The notes below the pieces were generated by a model. The model saw only the letters and a program-made list of their open reading frames with translations. It made no database searches and was not told the origin of the DNA. A DNA stretch of 64,000 bases, from the NCBI RefSeq assembly GCF_000317895.1, contig NC_019567.1, forward strand, positions 1,364,001 through 1,428,000. Reading direction: 5' to 3'. Positions 25,064-34,186 of the stretch are shown piece after piece. A program made the translations under genes and the position numbers. The number at the start of each line of letters is the position of its first letter. Position 1 is the first letter of the stretch. The DNA is from Bdellovibrio bacteriovorus str. Tiberius (GTDB taxonomy: Bacteria > Bdellovibrionota > Bdellovibrionia > Bdellovibrionales > Bdellovibrionaceae).

Positions 25064-25069
25064 TATACC
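25041..25069 (+). promoter_or_regulatory. Promoter of map, suggesting a leaderless mRNA
   Basis: An extended -10 TGCTATACC (hexamer TATACC at 25064-25069) lies 17 bases after TGTTCA (25041-25046) and 7 bases before the ATG of map. The transcription start would fall at or next to the A of ATG, and no ribosome site exists. Confidence 0.45.
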
Positions 25070-25076
25070 ATCCTCT

Positions 25077-25841
25077 ATGGGAATTAAGCCGCTTTCTTTG
25101 GAAGAAATCAAAAAGATGACTGTTGCCTGCCGTATTGCAGCCGACACTCTGACCTACCTGGATAAATATATCAAAATTGGTATGACCACGAACGAGATCG
25201 ATCAGCTTTGCTTCGATTTTATGGCTACCAAAGGTGCCAAGTCGGCATGTCTGGGTTATCACGGCTATCCTAAGTACACTTGTACTTCCATCAATGAAGT
25301 TGTCTGCCATGGCGTTCCTGATGACAAAACAATCTTGAAAGACGGGGACATTATCAATGTCGACGTGACGGCCTGGATTGATGGTTTCTTTGGGGACACT
25401 TCCAAGATGTACATGATCGGCAACGTTTCTGATGATGCCAAAGATCTTATCGAAACCGCCCGTATGGCTCGTGACGTGGGTATCGAGGCCATCCGTCCGA
25501 ACGGTTATACCGGGGACATCGGTTTTGAAACGAACAAGCTTGTGACTCGCAAGGGTTATGTCGCCGTGAAAGAGATCGGCGGCCACGGGGTGGGCCGCAA
25601 GTTCCATGAAGAGCCGTTTGTTCCATCCTATGGCAAAAAAGGCAAAGGCGAGCGCCTGGTGCCGTTCCACTGTATCACCGTCGAGCCGATGGTGAATCAA
25701 GGGACTGACGAAATCATCGAATTCGACATTCCAGGAAGCAGCATTAAGTACTATCATACTGCAGATAGTCTACTGTCCGCACAATTTGAACATACCGTGC
25801 TTGTGACAGATACTGGCTATGAAATCTTGACGCTGCCTTAA
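25077..25841 (+). CDS. map: Methionine aminopeptidase, type I
   Basis: The 254-residue metalloenzyme removes the initiator Met from nascent proteins. It shows the type I layout: KMTVACRIAADTL near the start, CTSINEVVCHGVPDD (about 71-85), DVTAWIDGFFGDTS containing the two metal Asp residues, GGHGVGRKFHEEP with the catalytic and metal His, TVEPMV and FEHTVLVTDTGYEILT. The start at 25077 gives the family's usual N-terminus (MGIKPLSLEEIKKM). No Shine-Dalgarno is present, and a -10-like element is 7 bases upstream. Confidence 0.96.
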   Translation: MGIKPLSLEEIKKMTVACRIAADTLTYLDKYIKIGMTTNEIDQLCFDFMATKGAKSACLGYHGYPKYTCTSINEVVCHGVPDDKTILKDGDIINVDVTAWIDGFFGDTSKMYMIGNVSDDAKDLIETARMARDVGIEAIRPNGYTGDIGFETNKLVTRKGYVAVKEIGGHGVGRKFHEEPFVPSYGKKGKGERLVPFHCITVEPMVNQGTDEIIEFDIPGSSIKYYHTADSLLSAQFEHTVLVTDTGYEILTLP

Positions 25842-25934
25842 GCGGCGAAAGCCGGCAGAGCTGGAGTGCCGGTAGGCACGCAAGCTGAAGCAGATTTGAA
25901 TTTAGAAACATAACAAGACAAGGACTTCAATCAA

Positions 25935-27350
25935 ATGTCATTGACTACGACGAACGGAAAAACCGCTATGAAGAAAAATGCTAAAATGAAAGCTCCTGCA
26001 GCAACTAAAGCGGCTGCTAAAACTCCTGCTGTTGACTACAGAGTCAGCAAAGAAGCGATGGAAAACCCAGAGGTTTTCGCAAAGCTTGCTAAATGGGGTC
26101 GTGAAGAAATCAAGATTGCTGAAACTGAAATGCCAGGTTTGATGGCTCTTCGTAAAGAATACAAAAAACAGCAGCCTTTGAAAGGCGCTCGTATCGCTGG
26201 TTGCCTTCACATGACTATCCAGACTGCGGTTCTGATCGAAACACTTGTAGAGCTGGGTGCGGAAATCCGCTGGTCTTCTTGCAACATCTTCTCCACTCAG
26301 GATCACGCAGCAGCAGCTATCGCGGCAGCGGGTATTCCAGTATTTGCCTGGAAAGGTCTGACTGAGGAAGAGTTCAACTGGTGTATCGAACAAACTATCG
26401 TGGGTTGGGGCAAAGAAGGCTACAACATGATCCTTGACGATGGTGGTGATTTGACGAACATGATGCACGAGCCTCGTTTCGCCAAAGAAATGAAGAAAAT
26501 CATCGGTATCTCTGAAGAGACAACTACCGGTGTTCACAATCTGGAAGTCCTTGTAAAACAAGGTAAACTGAAAGTTCCAGCGATCAACATCAATGACTCT
26601 GTTACCAAATCCAAATTCGACAATCTGTACGGTTGCCGCGAATCTTTGGCTGACGGTATCAAACGTGCAACTGACGTGATGGTTGCCGGCAAAATCTGCG
26701 TTGTTGCAGGTTACGGCGATGTGGGTAAAGGTTCTGCGCATTCTTTGCGTGGTCTGGGTGCTCGCGTTCTTGTGACTGAAATCGATCCAATCTGCGCGCT
26801 TCAGGCGGCAATGGAAGGTTTCGAAGTGACGACTATGGAAGATGCAGCTCCACTGGGTGACATCTTCGTAACAGCGACTGGCTGCTGCGATATCATCACT
26901 GACAAGCACTTCATGAAAATGAAAAACAACGCGATCGTGTGCAACATCGGTCACTTCGATATCGAAATCGACATGGCTTGGTTGAACAAGAACTCCAAAA
27001 TGCGTGAAGTTAAACCACAAGTGGACATCCACACTTTGAAAAACGGCAAACAGGTTATCATCCTGGCTAAAGGCCGTCTGGTGAATTTGGGTTGCGCTAC
27101 GGGCCACCCAAGCTTCGTTATGTCCAACTCCTTCACCAATCAGGTGTTGGCACAAATGGAATTGTTCATGAACCGTGACAAGTACCAAGACATCGCAGTT
27201 TACCGTTTGCCTAAACACTTGGACGAAAAAGTGGCGGCATTGCACTTGGATAAATTGGGCGTGAAGTTGACTAAACTTTCCTCCAAACAAGCCAAGTACC
27301 TGCACATGAGTCCTCAGGGTCCATTCAAACCTGAGCACTACCGTTACTAG
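25935..27350 (+). CDS. ahcY: S-adenosylhomocysteine hydrolase
   Basis: The 471-residue enzyme splits S-adenosylhomocysteine into adenosine and homocysteine in the activated methyl cycle. Core motifs are [24 protein letters not shown], the NAD-binding [20 protein letters not shown] (about 256-275), GHFDIEIDM and the C-terminal KPEHYRY. The first 35 residues form an extra Lys/Ala-rich extension ([18 protein letters not shown]) not needed for catalysis; its style resembles the tail of the H1-like protein. A later Met within this extension (residues 12 or 18) could be the true start. Confidence 0.96.
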   Translation: MSLTTTNGKTAMKKNAKMKAPAATKAAAKTPAVDYRVSKEAMENPEVFAKLAKWGREEIKIAETEMPGLMALRKEYKKQQPLKGARIAGCLHMTIQTAVLIETLVELGAEIRWSSCNIFSTQDHAAAAIAAAGIPVFAWKGLTEEEFNWCIEQTIVGWGKEGYNMILDDGGDLTNMMHEPRFAKEMKKIIGISEETTTGVHNLEVLVKQGKLKVPAININDSVTKSKFDNLYGCRESLADGIKRATDVMVAGKICVVAGYGDVGKGSAHSLRGLGARVLVTEIDPICALQAAMEGFEVTTMEDAAPLGDIFVTATGCCDIITDKHFMKMKNNAIVCNIGHFDIEIDMAWLNKNSKMREVKPQVDIHTLKNGKQVIILAKGRLVNLGCATGHPSFVMSNSFTNQVLAQMELFMNRDKYQDIAVYRLPKHLDEKVAALHLDKLGVKLTKLSSKQAKYLHMSPQGPFKPEHYRY

Positions 27351-27409
27351 TCAACCCGCAAGGGAAGAGGGGCTGCCCGAGCCGGAAACGCCCAGACAGT
27401 CCTCGCGCT

Positions 27410-27437
27410 AGGGAGCCTTCGTGGCTCCCTTTTTTTA
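27410..27437 (+). terminator. Terminator of ahcY
   Basis: AGGGAGCC (27410-27417) and GGCTCCCT (27423-27430) form a perfect stem with loop TTCGT, followed by seven T. Confidence 0.9.
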
Positions 27438-27442
27438 TTTCG

Positions 27443-27470
27443 AAGGTGCCTGGTTGTTTTTTCTGGCTAT
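27443..27470 (+). repeat. Dispersed post-gene repeat, copy nearly identical to 1971
   Basis: AAGGTGCCTGGTTG plus a T run plus CTGGCTAT matches the 1971 copy base for base over about 27 bases. It lies just beyond the ahcY terminator. Confidence 0.7.
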
Positions 27471-27605
27471 GGTGCGACAGATGGGGGAGTAGAGTAGAAG
27501 TTCTTTTGTGTTGTTAAGAATTTTTGTGATGTTTTGAATTTGGATTTTTTTGAGGATCTTGAGTTTTTCTTTTTTGAAATCAAGATAATTTAACGGGGTT
27601 CTGCC

Positions 27606-27633
27606 TTAGGTTTCTTTACTGAGGGCCCGATAA
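27606..27633 (+). promoter_or_regulatory. Candidate sigma-28 (FliA) promoter of the chemoreceptor gene
   Basis: TTAGGTTT (27606-27613; 6 of 8 to TAAAGTTT) is followed after 12 bases by CCCGATAA (27626-27633; 7 of 8 to GCCGATAA). It lies 23 bases before the ATG, with GGGAGA between. Confidence 0.55.
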
Positions 27634-27656
27634 ATTCTCCCATTAAAGGGAGAATC

Positions 27657-29246
27657 ATGAACGTACGCAGTTTGAATTTTAAAGTGTCAATGATTGTTGG
27701 GATCCTTGTGTTTTGTTCGGCTCTCATTGCAGTGATGAGCTGGCGCAGTCTTGGGGATTTGAATTCTACTCTGACTCATATTACTGACGTCACCGTGCCT
27801 CGAATTGATCGGGATCACATGATGAAAGAGGTCTTCCTTACTCAGGTCATTAATGAGCGAAACTTTGCTTTGAATCCGGCCGGTAGTCCTGCTCGGGATG
27901 CGGCTCGTAAGTTTATTGGTGAACGTCATAAAGAGATGGCCGGGATTCTTGAAGAGCGCAAAGCACTGGCGGATGAAGCCGGGCTGAAGCGTATCGCTGA
28001 ATTTGAAGCCGTCTATAAAGAATGGACCGACCTGAATCAGCAAGTCACTGAGCTTTATGATCAAGGCCATGACAAGGAAGCTCTTAACATCCTTGTCACC
28101 AAAGGTCGTGACGTGCGCGTGCGCGGAACTGAAATTGTCGACAGCATGGTGAAAAGCAATAACGAACGCATGCTGGTTGAGCAAAAAGCTGCGGAAGTGG
28201 CCTATGCGCAATCCCGCAATATCCTTGTGGGCACGGTTTTGGGGGCTTTGCTGTTCGGTATTGCCTGTGCATTTGTAGTGTTGCGATCTTTGAGTTTCAG
28301 TATCAACCGCGTGATTTCCGATCTGACCGAAAATTCCACACAAGTGTCCGGGGCTTCCCAGCAGATCTCTGTATCTTCAGAACAACTGGCCGAGGCGTCC
28401 TCTGAACAGGCGGCTTCTTTGGAAGAAACCGTGGCTACGCTGGAAGAGCTGACTTCCATGATTAAGATCAATGCGGACAACGCTCGCGAGGCGGCTCGTC
28501 TTTCAGGTGAAACCAGTCAGGTGGCCAGTCGTGGGGATAAAGAAATTCATTCCCTGATGGACTCGATGCAGGCGATTTCCCAGGACTCCAAACGCATTGA
28601 AGAAATCATCAACGTGATTGACGATATCGCGTTTCAGACGAATTTGCTGGCCCTGAACGCGGCGGTCGAGGCAGCGCGTGCGGGTGAGCAGGGGAAAGGC
28701 TTTGCTGTTGTGGCGGAAGCGGTTCGCAATCTGGCTCAGCGCAGTTCTTCTGCGGCGAAAGACATCACCGAGCTGATCAAAGGCAGCGTCGAGAAAATCG
28801 ACCGTGGTGCCAACCAAGCTCAACAAAGCGGTAAAGTGCTGGGTGAAATCGTGCAGTCCGCGCAGAAGGTGTCCAGTCTGAACGCTGAAATTGCCAGTGC
28901 CAGTGAAGAGCAATCCAATGGGGTTACTCAGATCAGCAAAGCCATGAACCAATTGGATCAGGTGACTCAAGTGAACGCCGCGACTTCGGAAGAAGCTGCT
29001 GCGGCTTCTCAAGAATTGTCCGCCCAGGCTCAGCAGCTGGATAAAGTCGTCGACTTGTTGACCTACACCATCAAAGGTGTGCGCCGTGAAATCGCCGCCG
29101 CGGTCAGCAGCGTGCAGGCCAAGGGTAAGACCATCGACATCAAGTCCGCCCAAAAACGCCCGGCCCCGGCAGCAGCCCCACGCAAAACCCCAGCAGCTGA
29201 TTCCATGGACGACTGGGGCAAAGTAGGAACCACCGACGGCTTCTAA
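27657..29246 (+). CDS. Methyl-accepting chemotaxis protein
   Basis: The 529-residue receptor has an N-terminal membrane segment (about 8-28), a periplasmic four-helix-bundle ligand domain (30-185), a second membrane segment (188-211) and a cytoplasmic signalling rod. The hairpin tip, with [20 protein letters not shown] and [16 protein letters not shown], sits around residues 322-364 and is where CheA and CheW bind. Gln/Glu-rich flanks ([20 protein letters not shown]) are probable methylation helices. The C-terminal Ala/Pro/Lys-rich tail ending [12 protein letters not shown] carries no NWETF-type pentapeptide. A candidate FliA promoter precedes it. Confidence 0.95.
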   Translation: MNVRSLNFKVSMIVGILVFCSALIAVMSWRSLGDLNSTLTHITDVTVPRIDRDHMMKEVFLTQVINERNFALNPAGSPARDAARKFIGERHKEMAGILEERKALADEAGLKRIAEFEAVYKEWTDLNQQVTELYDQGHDKEALNILVTKGRDVRVRGTEIVDSMVKSNNERMLVEQKAAEVAYAQSRNILVGTVLGALLFGIACAFVVLRSLSFSINRVISDLTENSTQVSGASQQISVSSEQLAEASSEQAASLEETVATLEELTSMIKINADNAREAARLSGETSQVASRGDKEIHSLMDSMQAISQDSKRIEEIINVIDDIAFQTNLLALNAAVEAARAGEQGKGFAVVAEAVRNLAQRSSSAAKDITELIKGSVEKIDRGANQAQQSGKVLGEIVQSAQKVSSLNAEIASASEEQSNGVTQISKAMNQLDQVTQVNAATSEEAAAASQELSAQAQQLDKVVDLLTYTIKGVRREIAAAVSSVQAKGKTIDIKSAQKRPAPAAAPRKTPAADSMDDWGKVGTTDGF

Positions 29247-29270
29247 AAAAGGTGCCTGGTGACTTTTTAC
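29247..29270 (+). repeat. Dispersed post-gene repeat, copy 4
   Basis: AAAAAGGTGCCTGGTGACTT and TTTACA follow the chemoreceptor stop. Immediately after it CTACGCCGC and GCGGCGTAG (29273-29300) make a perfect 9-bp inverted repeat. Confidence 0.6.
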
Positions 29271-29350
29271 ATCTACGCCGCAGCATGAGCGGCGTAGGCA
29301 TTGTTATCTGCCTTCGCCGTGATAGGGTTTTAAGATATTCAGGAGGACTT

Positions 29351-31024
29351 ATGAAGGTTCTTGGTTTTATCTTAACCCTGTTAATTGCGGCGTCCGCATT
29401 CGGTCGTCTTTCGGACGGCAAAGCCACATTCACCGTGAAAGACGGAAAGATTGTCGGCGCCATTCAAAAAGGTTTTCATTTCAATAGAGAAGCCCCTGCC
29501 GCTTTCGCTATGAAAGGTGTAGAGATCGCGCCTCTTGTTAAAGAGGAATCTCAGTTGGTCTTTGCTATGCCGACAAAAGAAAACGAAGCCTTTGAGCTTG
29601 GTTTCTATGTCTGTGACGACAAAAAAACCGTGTGTGAAGAGCAACGGATCACTTACGTGATTTCTGGCGGAAAGCTAAAGCCTGCTAGCGAAGTCAAAAA
29701 AGCCGAAGTCGCAAAGCCGGAAGTGAAAGCCACCGCGGGCAAAGTTCACAAGAATAGCCATGGCTTTATCGAAAACGATCTGGAAGCTGCCAAAACTTTG
29801 GCGGCAAAGCTTAAAAAGAATCTGCTGGTTGATTACGGCGCCCCTTGGTGCCCGGCCTGTGTTCGTCTTGAAACGGAAGTCTTTGGCACCAAGGCCTTTA
29901 AAAACGTCACGAAGGATTTTGTGCTGGTCGCTTTGAATGCGGATATGAGTGTCAATAAACCGTTCGGCAAACAATATAATATTAAAGCGATTCCGACAGT
30001 GTTGATCTTAAAACCTGATGGCACTGAACTTTATCGCGCCCTGGATTTTGCGCCGGCGGATGTTTATGCCAAACGCATCAAGGATGCGAAAAAGAACCTT
30101 CAGTCCGCGGCGGATCTTGAAAAGCTGGCACAAGCCGGTGATCAAAAAGCCATCGAGGCTTTGGCCGTCAGTGCCTACAATGCTCTGGATATGGAAACGT
30201 CCGTGAAATGGTATCGTCAGATCGATTCCAAGTCCGATCGTTTTGCTTCAGCTGAAACTCAACTGGCGTCTCAGCAGGCCCGTGCCGACAAAAAGTCCGA
30301 TGAATACCTGGCCATTCTGAAAAAGTGGGCTGATCTGAAGCCGCAAAGTTTCACCAGTGTGACGGCCACCAATGAATGGGCTGAACTCCTGAAAAGTGAA
30401 AAGAAGGACCTGCCCGCGGATTTGAAAGAGCGCCTGAAAGCCAATACCGAGTTTTTGCAAAACCTGACCAAGTCCAAAGCCGACACCATCAAATGGGTCG
30501 AGGCTTGGGATGTCAGCCCCATGGCCCCGGTGGAAAGAGCCGAAGCCCTTTCCATGTGGAAGGCGTCAGCCGAAGCGCTGGGGCAAAAGGAAGAGATCGT
30601 CAAAATTCAGCAGGAACTGCAGGATGAAGTGCGTTCTTTGAAGCTTTCAGAAAAGCGTCCGGGCGAAGTGATGGCGACCCTGTTTTACTTCCGTCAGGCG
30701 GGACTTCCTGAAATTGAAGAGTCGTGGTTGCTGAAGCTTGAAAAGGAAAATCCTGACAGCTATGTGCCGCACATGAAGCTTGCCAGCTACTATGTGCGCA
30801 ACAAGGCCTATGACAAAGCCCTGCCACAGGCCCAACTTGCCGTAGAGCTGGGCGAAGACCTTCGTCTTCATAACTTGAAAACTTTGGCCGAGATCCAGAA
30901 GGAACTGAAACAAAAGGATGAAGCCAAAAAGACCATCGAAATCGCTTTGGCTCATCCACAAGTGAAAGAGGATCGCTTCAAGGAAGTTCTAAAGTCCCTG
31001 GAGCAAATGAAGAAAGACCTTTAG
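29351..31024 (+). CDS. Secreted thioredoxin-like protein with TPR-type helices
   Basis: The 557-residue protein has a signal peptide (MKVLGFILTLLIAASAFG), an N-terminal segment resembling the DsbD alpha (interaction) domain (residues 20-115), a thioredoxin domain with YGAPWCPACVRLE (active Cys pair about 166 and 169) and the cis-Pro AIPTVLI, and a long helical TPR-like C-terminal half (about 260-557). It lacks the DsbD membrane beta domain, so its electron source is unclear. A periplasmic thiol reductase or chaperone is plausible. AGGAGG before 29351 fixes the start. It overlaps the convergent alkC-like gene by 4 bases. Confidence 0.88.
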   Translation: MKVLGFILTLLIAASAFGRLSDGKATFTVKDGKIVGAIQKGFHFNREAPAAFAMKGVEIAPLVKEESQLVFAMPTKENEAFELGFYVCDDKKTVCEEQRITYVISGGKLKPASEVKKAEVAKPEVKATAGKVHKNSHGFIENDLEAAKTLAAKLKKNLLVDYGAPWCPACVRLETEVFGTKAFKNVTKDFVLVALNADMSVNKPFGKQYNIKAIPTVLILKPDGTELYRALDFAPADVYAKRIKDAKKNLQSAADLEKLAQAGDQKAIEALAVSAYNALDMETSVKWYRQIDSKSDRFASAETQLASQQARADKKSDEYLAILKKWADLKPQSFTSVTATNEWAELLKSEKKDLPADLKERLKANTEFLQNLTKSKADTIKWVEAWDVSPMAPVERAEALSMWKASAEALGQKEEIVKIQQELQDEVRSLKLSEKRPGEVMATLFYFRQAGLPEIEESWLLKLEKENPDSYVPHMKLASYYVRNKAYDKALPQAQLAVELGEDLRLHNLKTLAEIQKELKQKDEAKKTIEIALAHPQVKEDRFKEVLKSLEQMKKDL

Positions 31025-32154
31025 TCCTTCAAAAGGAAAGTGGCCTTTCTCAGGCTCTTTCCATTTACGAAAATTTCTACGACATGAGAGCCCGGATAAA
31101 GCACTCGTGTTGTCACCGGGCGGAAGGAATGCTTTTTGGTGAATTCCATCCGCTCTTTTGCTTTCAGCTCTTTGTTGGCAAGCTTAAAAACTTTGGCTGA
31201 ATTCGTGCCATTGGCCTTTTTATAATGAATCGCATAGTCCACCACAACCGTGGCGTCCTTGGGGCTTGAAAGGCCAAAGGACATTTCAAGATGACCGCCG
31301 GTTTTGACGGTTTTAGGTTTTAATGCCAGATCATGCAGCTTCACCGTGGCCTCAGTGTGATATCCCAAAAGCTTCAAAGCTTCAGGATTGCCAGCCTTCA
31401 CCTGAGTTCTTAAGGCGTGACGGGTGATCCAGTCGATCTTGGCTTTATGTTCTTTCGGAGCTTCCTTCTGCCAGCGCTTCAGGGTTTTGATCACCACATC
31501 CGGATGGGTTTTGGTGATGTCATTCAGGTGATTGGCAACGGACTTGCGTACGTAAAGTTCTTCGTCGTATTTAAGCTCTTCCAAAAGCTTCAAAGTCGGT
31601 GCCGGGTCTTTGATGAATTCACGCAGCAGCTCGCCCCACGGCAGGCGGGGACGCGAACCTTCCGAAACCCAACGGCGCACGTGGTGGCTTTCGTCCTGAG
31701 TCCAAGCCATCAGTTGTTTCAGAGTTTCTTCCTGACGGTGGATCAGGAACGGACGCACGGCCCATTCAGCAGTGAATTTTTGTGTCAGTGCGTGCAGGCC
31801 CTTCATGGATTCATCAAAATGTTCCAGTCCATACACTTGCACAAATTCAGTGAACGCCCACAGGTCAAAACCGGACAGAGGTTCAACGCCGGGTTTGGGT
31901 TTGCTGACAGCTTTCAGCAGAATGTTTAAAGCCTTGGTGTAGTCTTTTGGAAGGTGTGATTGCAAGCGACCGCGGATCAGCTGCACGCGGGGTTTCATCT
32001 CAAGTGCGGAAAGCTCGCGGGCAAGCTTTTGAAAACTTTTGCTGTCAAAATCAGCGTGGTGATATTGCAGGTGCTCAGCTATGCGGCGTACGAGCGCCTC
32101 GTTAATCCAGTTTTTGAAAGCCGATTCGTTTTCAGCGGTTTTTTTCTGCGGCAT
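31021..32154 (-). CDS. alkC: AlkC-type DNA glycosylase-like repair protein
   Basis: The 377-residue protein matches the AlkC branch of the HEAT-repeat (ALK) DNA glycosylases that remove 3-methyladenine and similar lesions. Conserved stretches are HHVRRWVSEGSRPRLPWGE, FIKDPAPTLKLLEELKYDEE and YVRKSVANHLNDITKTHPDV (about residues 160-230). The last 100 residues fit the Ig-like domain found in AlkC but not AlkD. A solute-binding-like gene lies 27 bases upstream on the same strand; a functional link is doubtful. Confidence 0.88.
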   Translation of the reverse strand: MPQKKTAENESAFKNWINEALVRRIAEHLQYHHADFDSKSFQKLARELSALEMKPRVQLIRGRLQSHLPKDYTKALNILLKAVSKPKPGVEPLSGFDLWAFTEFVQVYGLEHFDESMKGLHALTQKFTAEWAVRPFLIHRQEETLKQLMAWTQDESHHVRRWVSEGSRPRLPWGELLREFIKDPAPTLKLLEELKYDEELYVRKSVANHLNDITKTHPDVVIKTLKRWQKEAPKEHKAKIDWITRHALRTQVKAGNPEALKLLGYHTEATVKLHDLALKPKTVKTGGHLEMSFGLSSPKDATVVVDYAIHYKKANGTNSAKVFKLANKELKAKERMEFTKKHSFRPVTTRVLYPGSHVVEIFVNGKSLRKATFLLKD

Positions 32155-32181
32155 AAAGCAGCCTTTCCGTCTGATCCGAAT

Positions 32182-33075
32182 CTATTTGGTCGGATCAAAC
32201 CACAGCTTCTTATTGTCGAAGGGAACCGTTGTTGGCAACAGCGGATTATCAATTCTGAACAGTTTTCTGTTCTTAAGGTTCAGATCCGCGATGACTTTGC
32301 CATAGGCCTTGTTAAACATCCGGTCAAAATCACCTGATTCGATCAGTTTTTCCAGGCCGTCTTTAGTTCGGCGTGCAAGTTTTTTGCCCTCGTCCGTTTG
32401 TGGGAACCAGAAATAGGTCGGCAGGGGATAGTACAGCAAAATGTTTTCTTCAATCATCAGCTGGGGCAGGCGCTCTTTGCGCGCGTTGAATTCTTCCAGC
32501 ACTTCCGTCACGCCGCGGGGGAAAGCTGTGGTGTGCGCGCTGAACACAAGGTTTTCAAAGATACGGTCGTAATAAACCTCTTCCAGCACGCGAAAGCCCG
32601 CGCTTTCCAGAATGGCATTGTCGCCCCAGCCTTCGCCCTGGCGCATGGGGATTTTTTTCAGCTGATCCAGGGTGGTGATTTTGTCAAAGACGGCCTTGTC
32701 TTTTTTATTGATCAGCAGAACGCGATAAGAAATCAGACTTTTATCGATGGGGATGCGAACAGTTTCTAACTGGCGTTCGCGTTTGATCGAGGTTTCACGA
32801 ATCATCACGGTCAGTTTTTGCGAGTTCGACAAAAGCTCGCGCATCTGACGGTCTTCCGTCATGCGCACGCTGGGCTTTAGAACGTAAGGCCCATATTTAT
32901 CTTTGGTGATTTCCAACGCCGCCTTCAGAAGATCCCAGTGGTAGGCGTAACGACGATCTATTTCGGACTCTGGCGGATGGTAAATGTAAACCATCTCGGC
33001 ATTTGGGGTGTTACCACCCAGGCCGGCCAGAGGAAGAAACAGACATAGCAAAAACAGCAGACTTTTGCGCATCAT
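32182..33075 (-). CDS. Periplasmic solute-binding-like protein
   Basis: The 297-residue protein has a signal peptide (SLLFLLCLFLPLAGLGG) and a type 2 periplasmic binding fold, seen in RVLLINKKDKAVFDKITTL, then a hinge and the C-terminal KLARRTKDGLEKLIESGDFD helix typical of amino-acid-binding proteins. No transporter partners are nearby. GGAG lies 8 bases upstream of the tandem ATG pair. It is the second of three orphan proteins of this type in the window. Confidence 0.82.
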   Translation of the reverse strand: MMRKSLLFLLCLFLPLAGLGGNTPNAEMVYIYHPPESEIDRRYAYHWDLLKAALEITKDKYGPYVLKPSVRMTEDRQMRELLSNSQKLTVMIRETSIKRERQLETVRIPIDKSLISYRVLLINKKDKAVFDKITTLDQLKKIPMRQGEGWGDNAILESAGFRVLEEVYYDRIFENLVFSAHTTAFPRGVTEVLEEFNARKERLPQLMIEENILLYYPLPTYFWFPQTDEGKKLARRTKDGLEKLIESGDFDRMFNKAYGKVIADLNLKNRKLFRIDNPLLPTTVPFDNKKLWFDPTK

Positions 33076-33174
33076 TCAGCTCCTGCTCATGAAAGTAGGG
33101 GCCTTTGATTTTCGAGTCAAAAGAAATGAGCATGCGTCCGCTGCCGTAAGATCTGCAGTGGACGCATGAATGCG

Positions 33175-33702
33175 CTACTTGGTGAAGTGCATTTTATCGG
33201 TATAGTGGCGCAGTTCCTGGATGCTTTCGCGGATGTCTTCCAGGGCGCGGTGTTTGTTAGCCTTCTGATAAACGTATTTGAATTTGTTATTGATGATCAC
33301 TTTCCATGAAGACACATCCACCATGCGATAGTGAAGTCTTCCGGCAAATTCCGGCATGTACTTGTTGATGAAAAGACGGTCTTGCATGATTGAATTCCCC
33401 GCAAGAACAGGTTTGTCCTTGGGATCCGGGAAATGCTTTTTAACCATGTCCACAAGCTTGGCTTCAACCTGATCAGCGTCCATTCCGTTAGGCACCTTAG
33501 CGGTCAGGCCGGATTTTCTGTGATGTTCCGTGTTCCAGGCGTCCATGCTGTCCAGATACTTCTGGGGCTGTTTCACTACGGTTTCAAATGTTTCCAGTTC
33601 TTTGAAGTTCAGATCCGTGACGATGGCCGCCACTTCGATGATCACTTCCTTCTCGACATCAAGACCGGTCATCTCCATGTCGATCCAAAAGAGCTTGTTC
33701 AT
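33175..33702 (-). CDS. orn: Oligoribonuclease
   Basis: The 175-residue DEDDh exonuclease degrades 2-5 nt RNA oligomers, including pGpG from cyclic-di-GMP turnover. Exo I FWIDMEMTGLD (Asp8, Glu10), AWNTEHHRKSGL, Exo II LAGNSIMQDRLFI and the Exo III HRALEDIRESI, with catalytic His and Asp, are all present. Its role in c-di-GMP signalling would matter in Bdellovibrio, where c-di-GMP controls the predatory switch. Confidence 0.96.
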   Translation of the reverse strand: MNKLFWIDMEMTGLDVEKEVIIEVAAIVTDLNFKELETFETVVKQPQKYLDSMDAWNTEHHRKSGLTAKVPNGMDADQVEAKLVDMVKKHFPDPKDKPVLAGNSIMQDRLFINKYMPEFAGRLHYRMVDVSSWKVIINNKFKYVYQKANKHRALEDIRESIQELRHYTDKMHFTK

Positions 33703-33778
33703 GAGAGTTCCTATTCTAGGGCGCCGTGCGCCCGGATGCTCTCTATGATGATGGATTTGGAAGGGGGAGACAAGACCT

Positions 33779-34186
33779 TTAGGCCTTCTTTTGCTCCATC
33801 CCAGTTTTTAGGGCGCGTTCCACGGTGGAAATCAGCGAGTTTTCATCCCACGGCTTGTCAATAAAGGCATACACGCCCAATCTTTGAGCTTCCAGCACCA
33901 TGTCCTTCTGGCCATAACCAGTGTGAATGATGAACGGGATCTGCAGGCCGTTTTCACGCATCCACTTTAAAACTTCCAAGCCTGATTTTTTTGGCATCTT
34001 TTCGTCAGAAAGGACAGCGTCAAATTGCTGGGTTTTCAGCAGATCAATGCCTTCAATCCCGTTGTTGGCGCGGTGGATTTCAGAGGTGCTGTCTTCAAGG
34101 ATGGCCGCCAGGACTTCAAGCAGTTCAAATTCGTCATCGATAATAAGCAGGCGACCCTTAGAGGATGCGGAAACTGTGTTAATCAT
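33779..34186 (-). CDS. Single-domain response regulator
   Basis: The 135-residue protein is a receiver domain alone: acidic pocket LLIIDDE, phosphoacceptor Asp61 in VLSDEKMPKKSG, switch Thr in IIHTGYG and Lys in FIDKPW. No output domain follows. The ATG at 34186 is preferred; a TTG at 34237 would add 17 residues. No ribosome site precedes this ATG, but CATAAT sits 6 bases upstream, so the transcript may be leaderless. No kinase gene is adjacent. Confidence 0.88.
   Translation of the reverse strand: MINTVSASSKGRLLIIDDEFELLEVLAAILEDSTSEIHRANNGIEGIDLLKTQQFDAVLSDEKMPKKSGLEVLKWMRENGLQIPFIIHTGYGQKDMVLEAQRLGVYAFIDKPWDENSLISTVERALKTGMEQKKA

Larger units (their letters stand above)
27351..27656 (+). 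other. Gap of about 300 bases between ahcY and the chemoreceptor
   Basis: It contains the ahcY terminator, one dispersed repeat, an inverted repeat ATCTTGA (27556-27562) / TCAAGAT (27580-27586) in AT-rich sequence, and a candidate sigma-28 promoter. No gene is seen. Confidence 0.6.

Noticed and set aside
25842-25934. SAH riboswitch upstream of ahcY
   Set aside because: A hairpin is present, but the conserved core I remember for SAH riboswitches (GAGGAGCGCUGC type) is not seen, so it is not called.
25938-27338. 466-codon minus-strand open frame opposite ahcY
   Set aside because: It is antisense to a clearly real enzyme gene; the product is His/Phe-rich in the manner of antisense frames. The 567-codon frame opposite glnS was rejected for the same reason.
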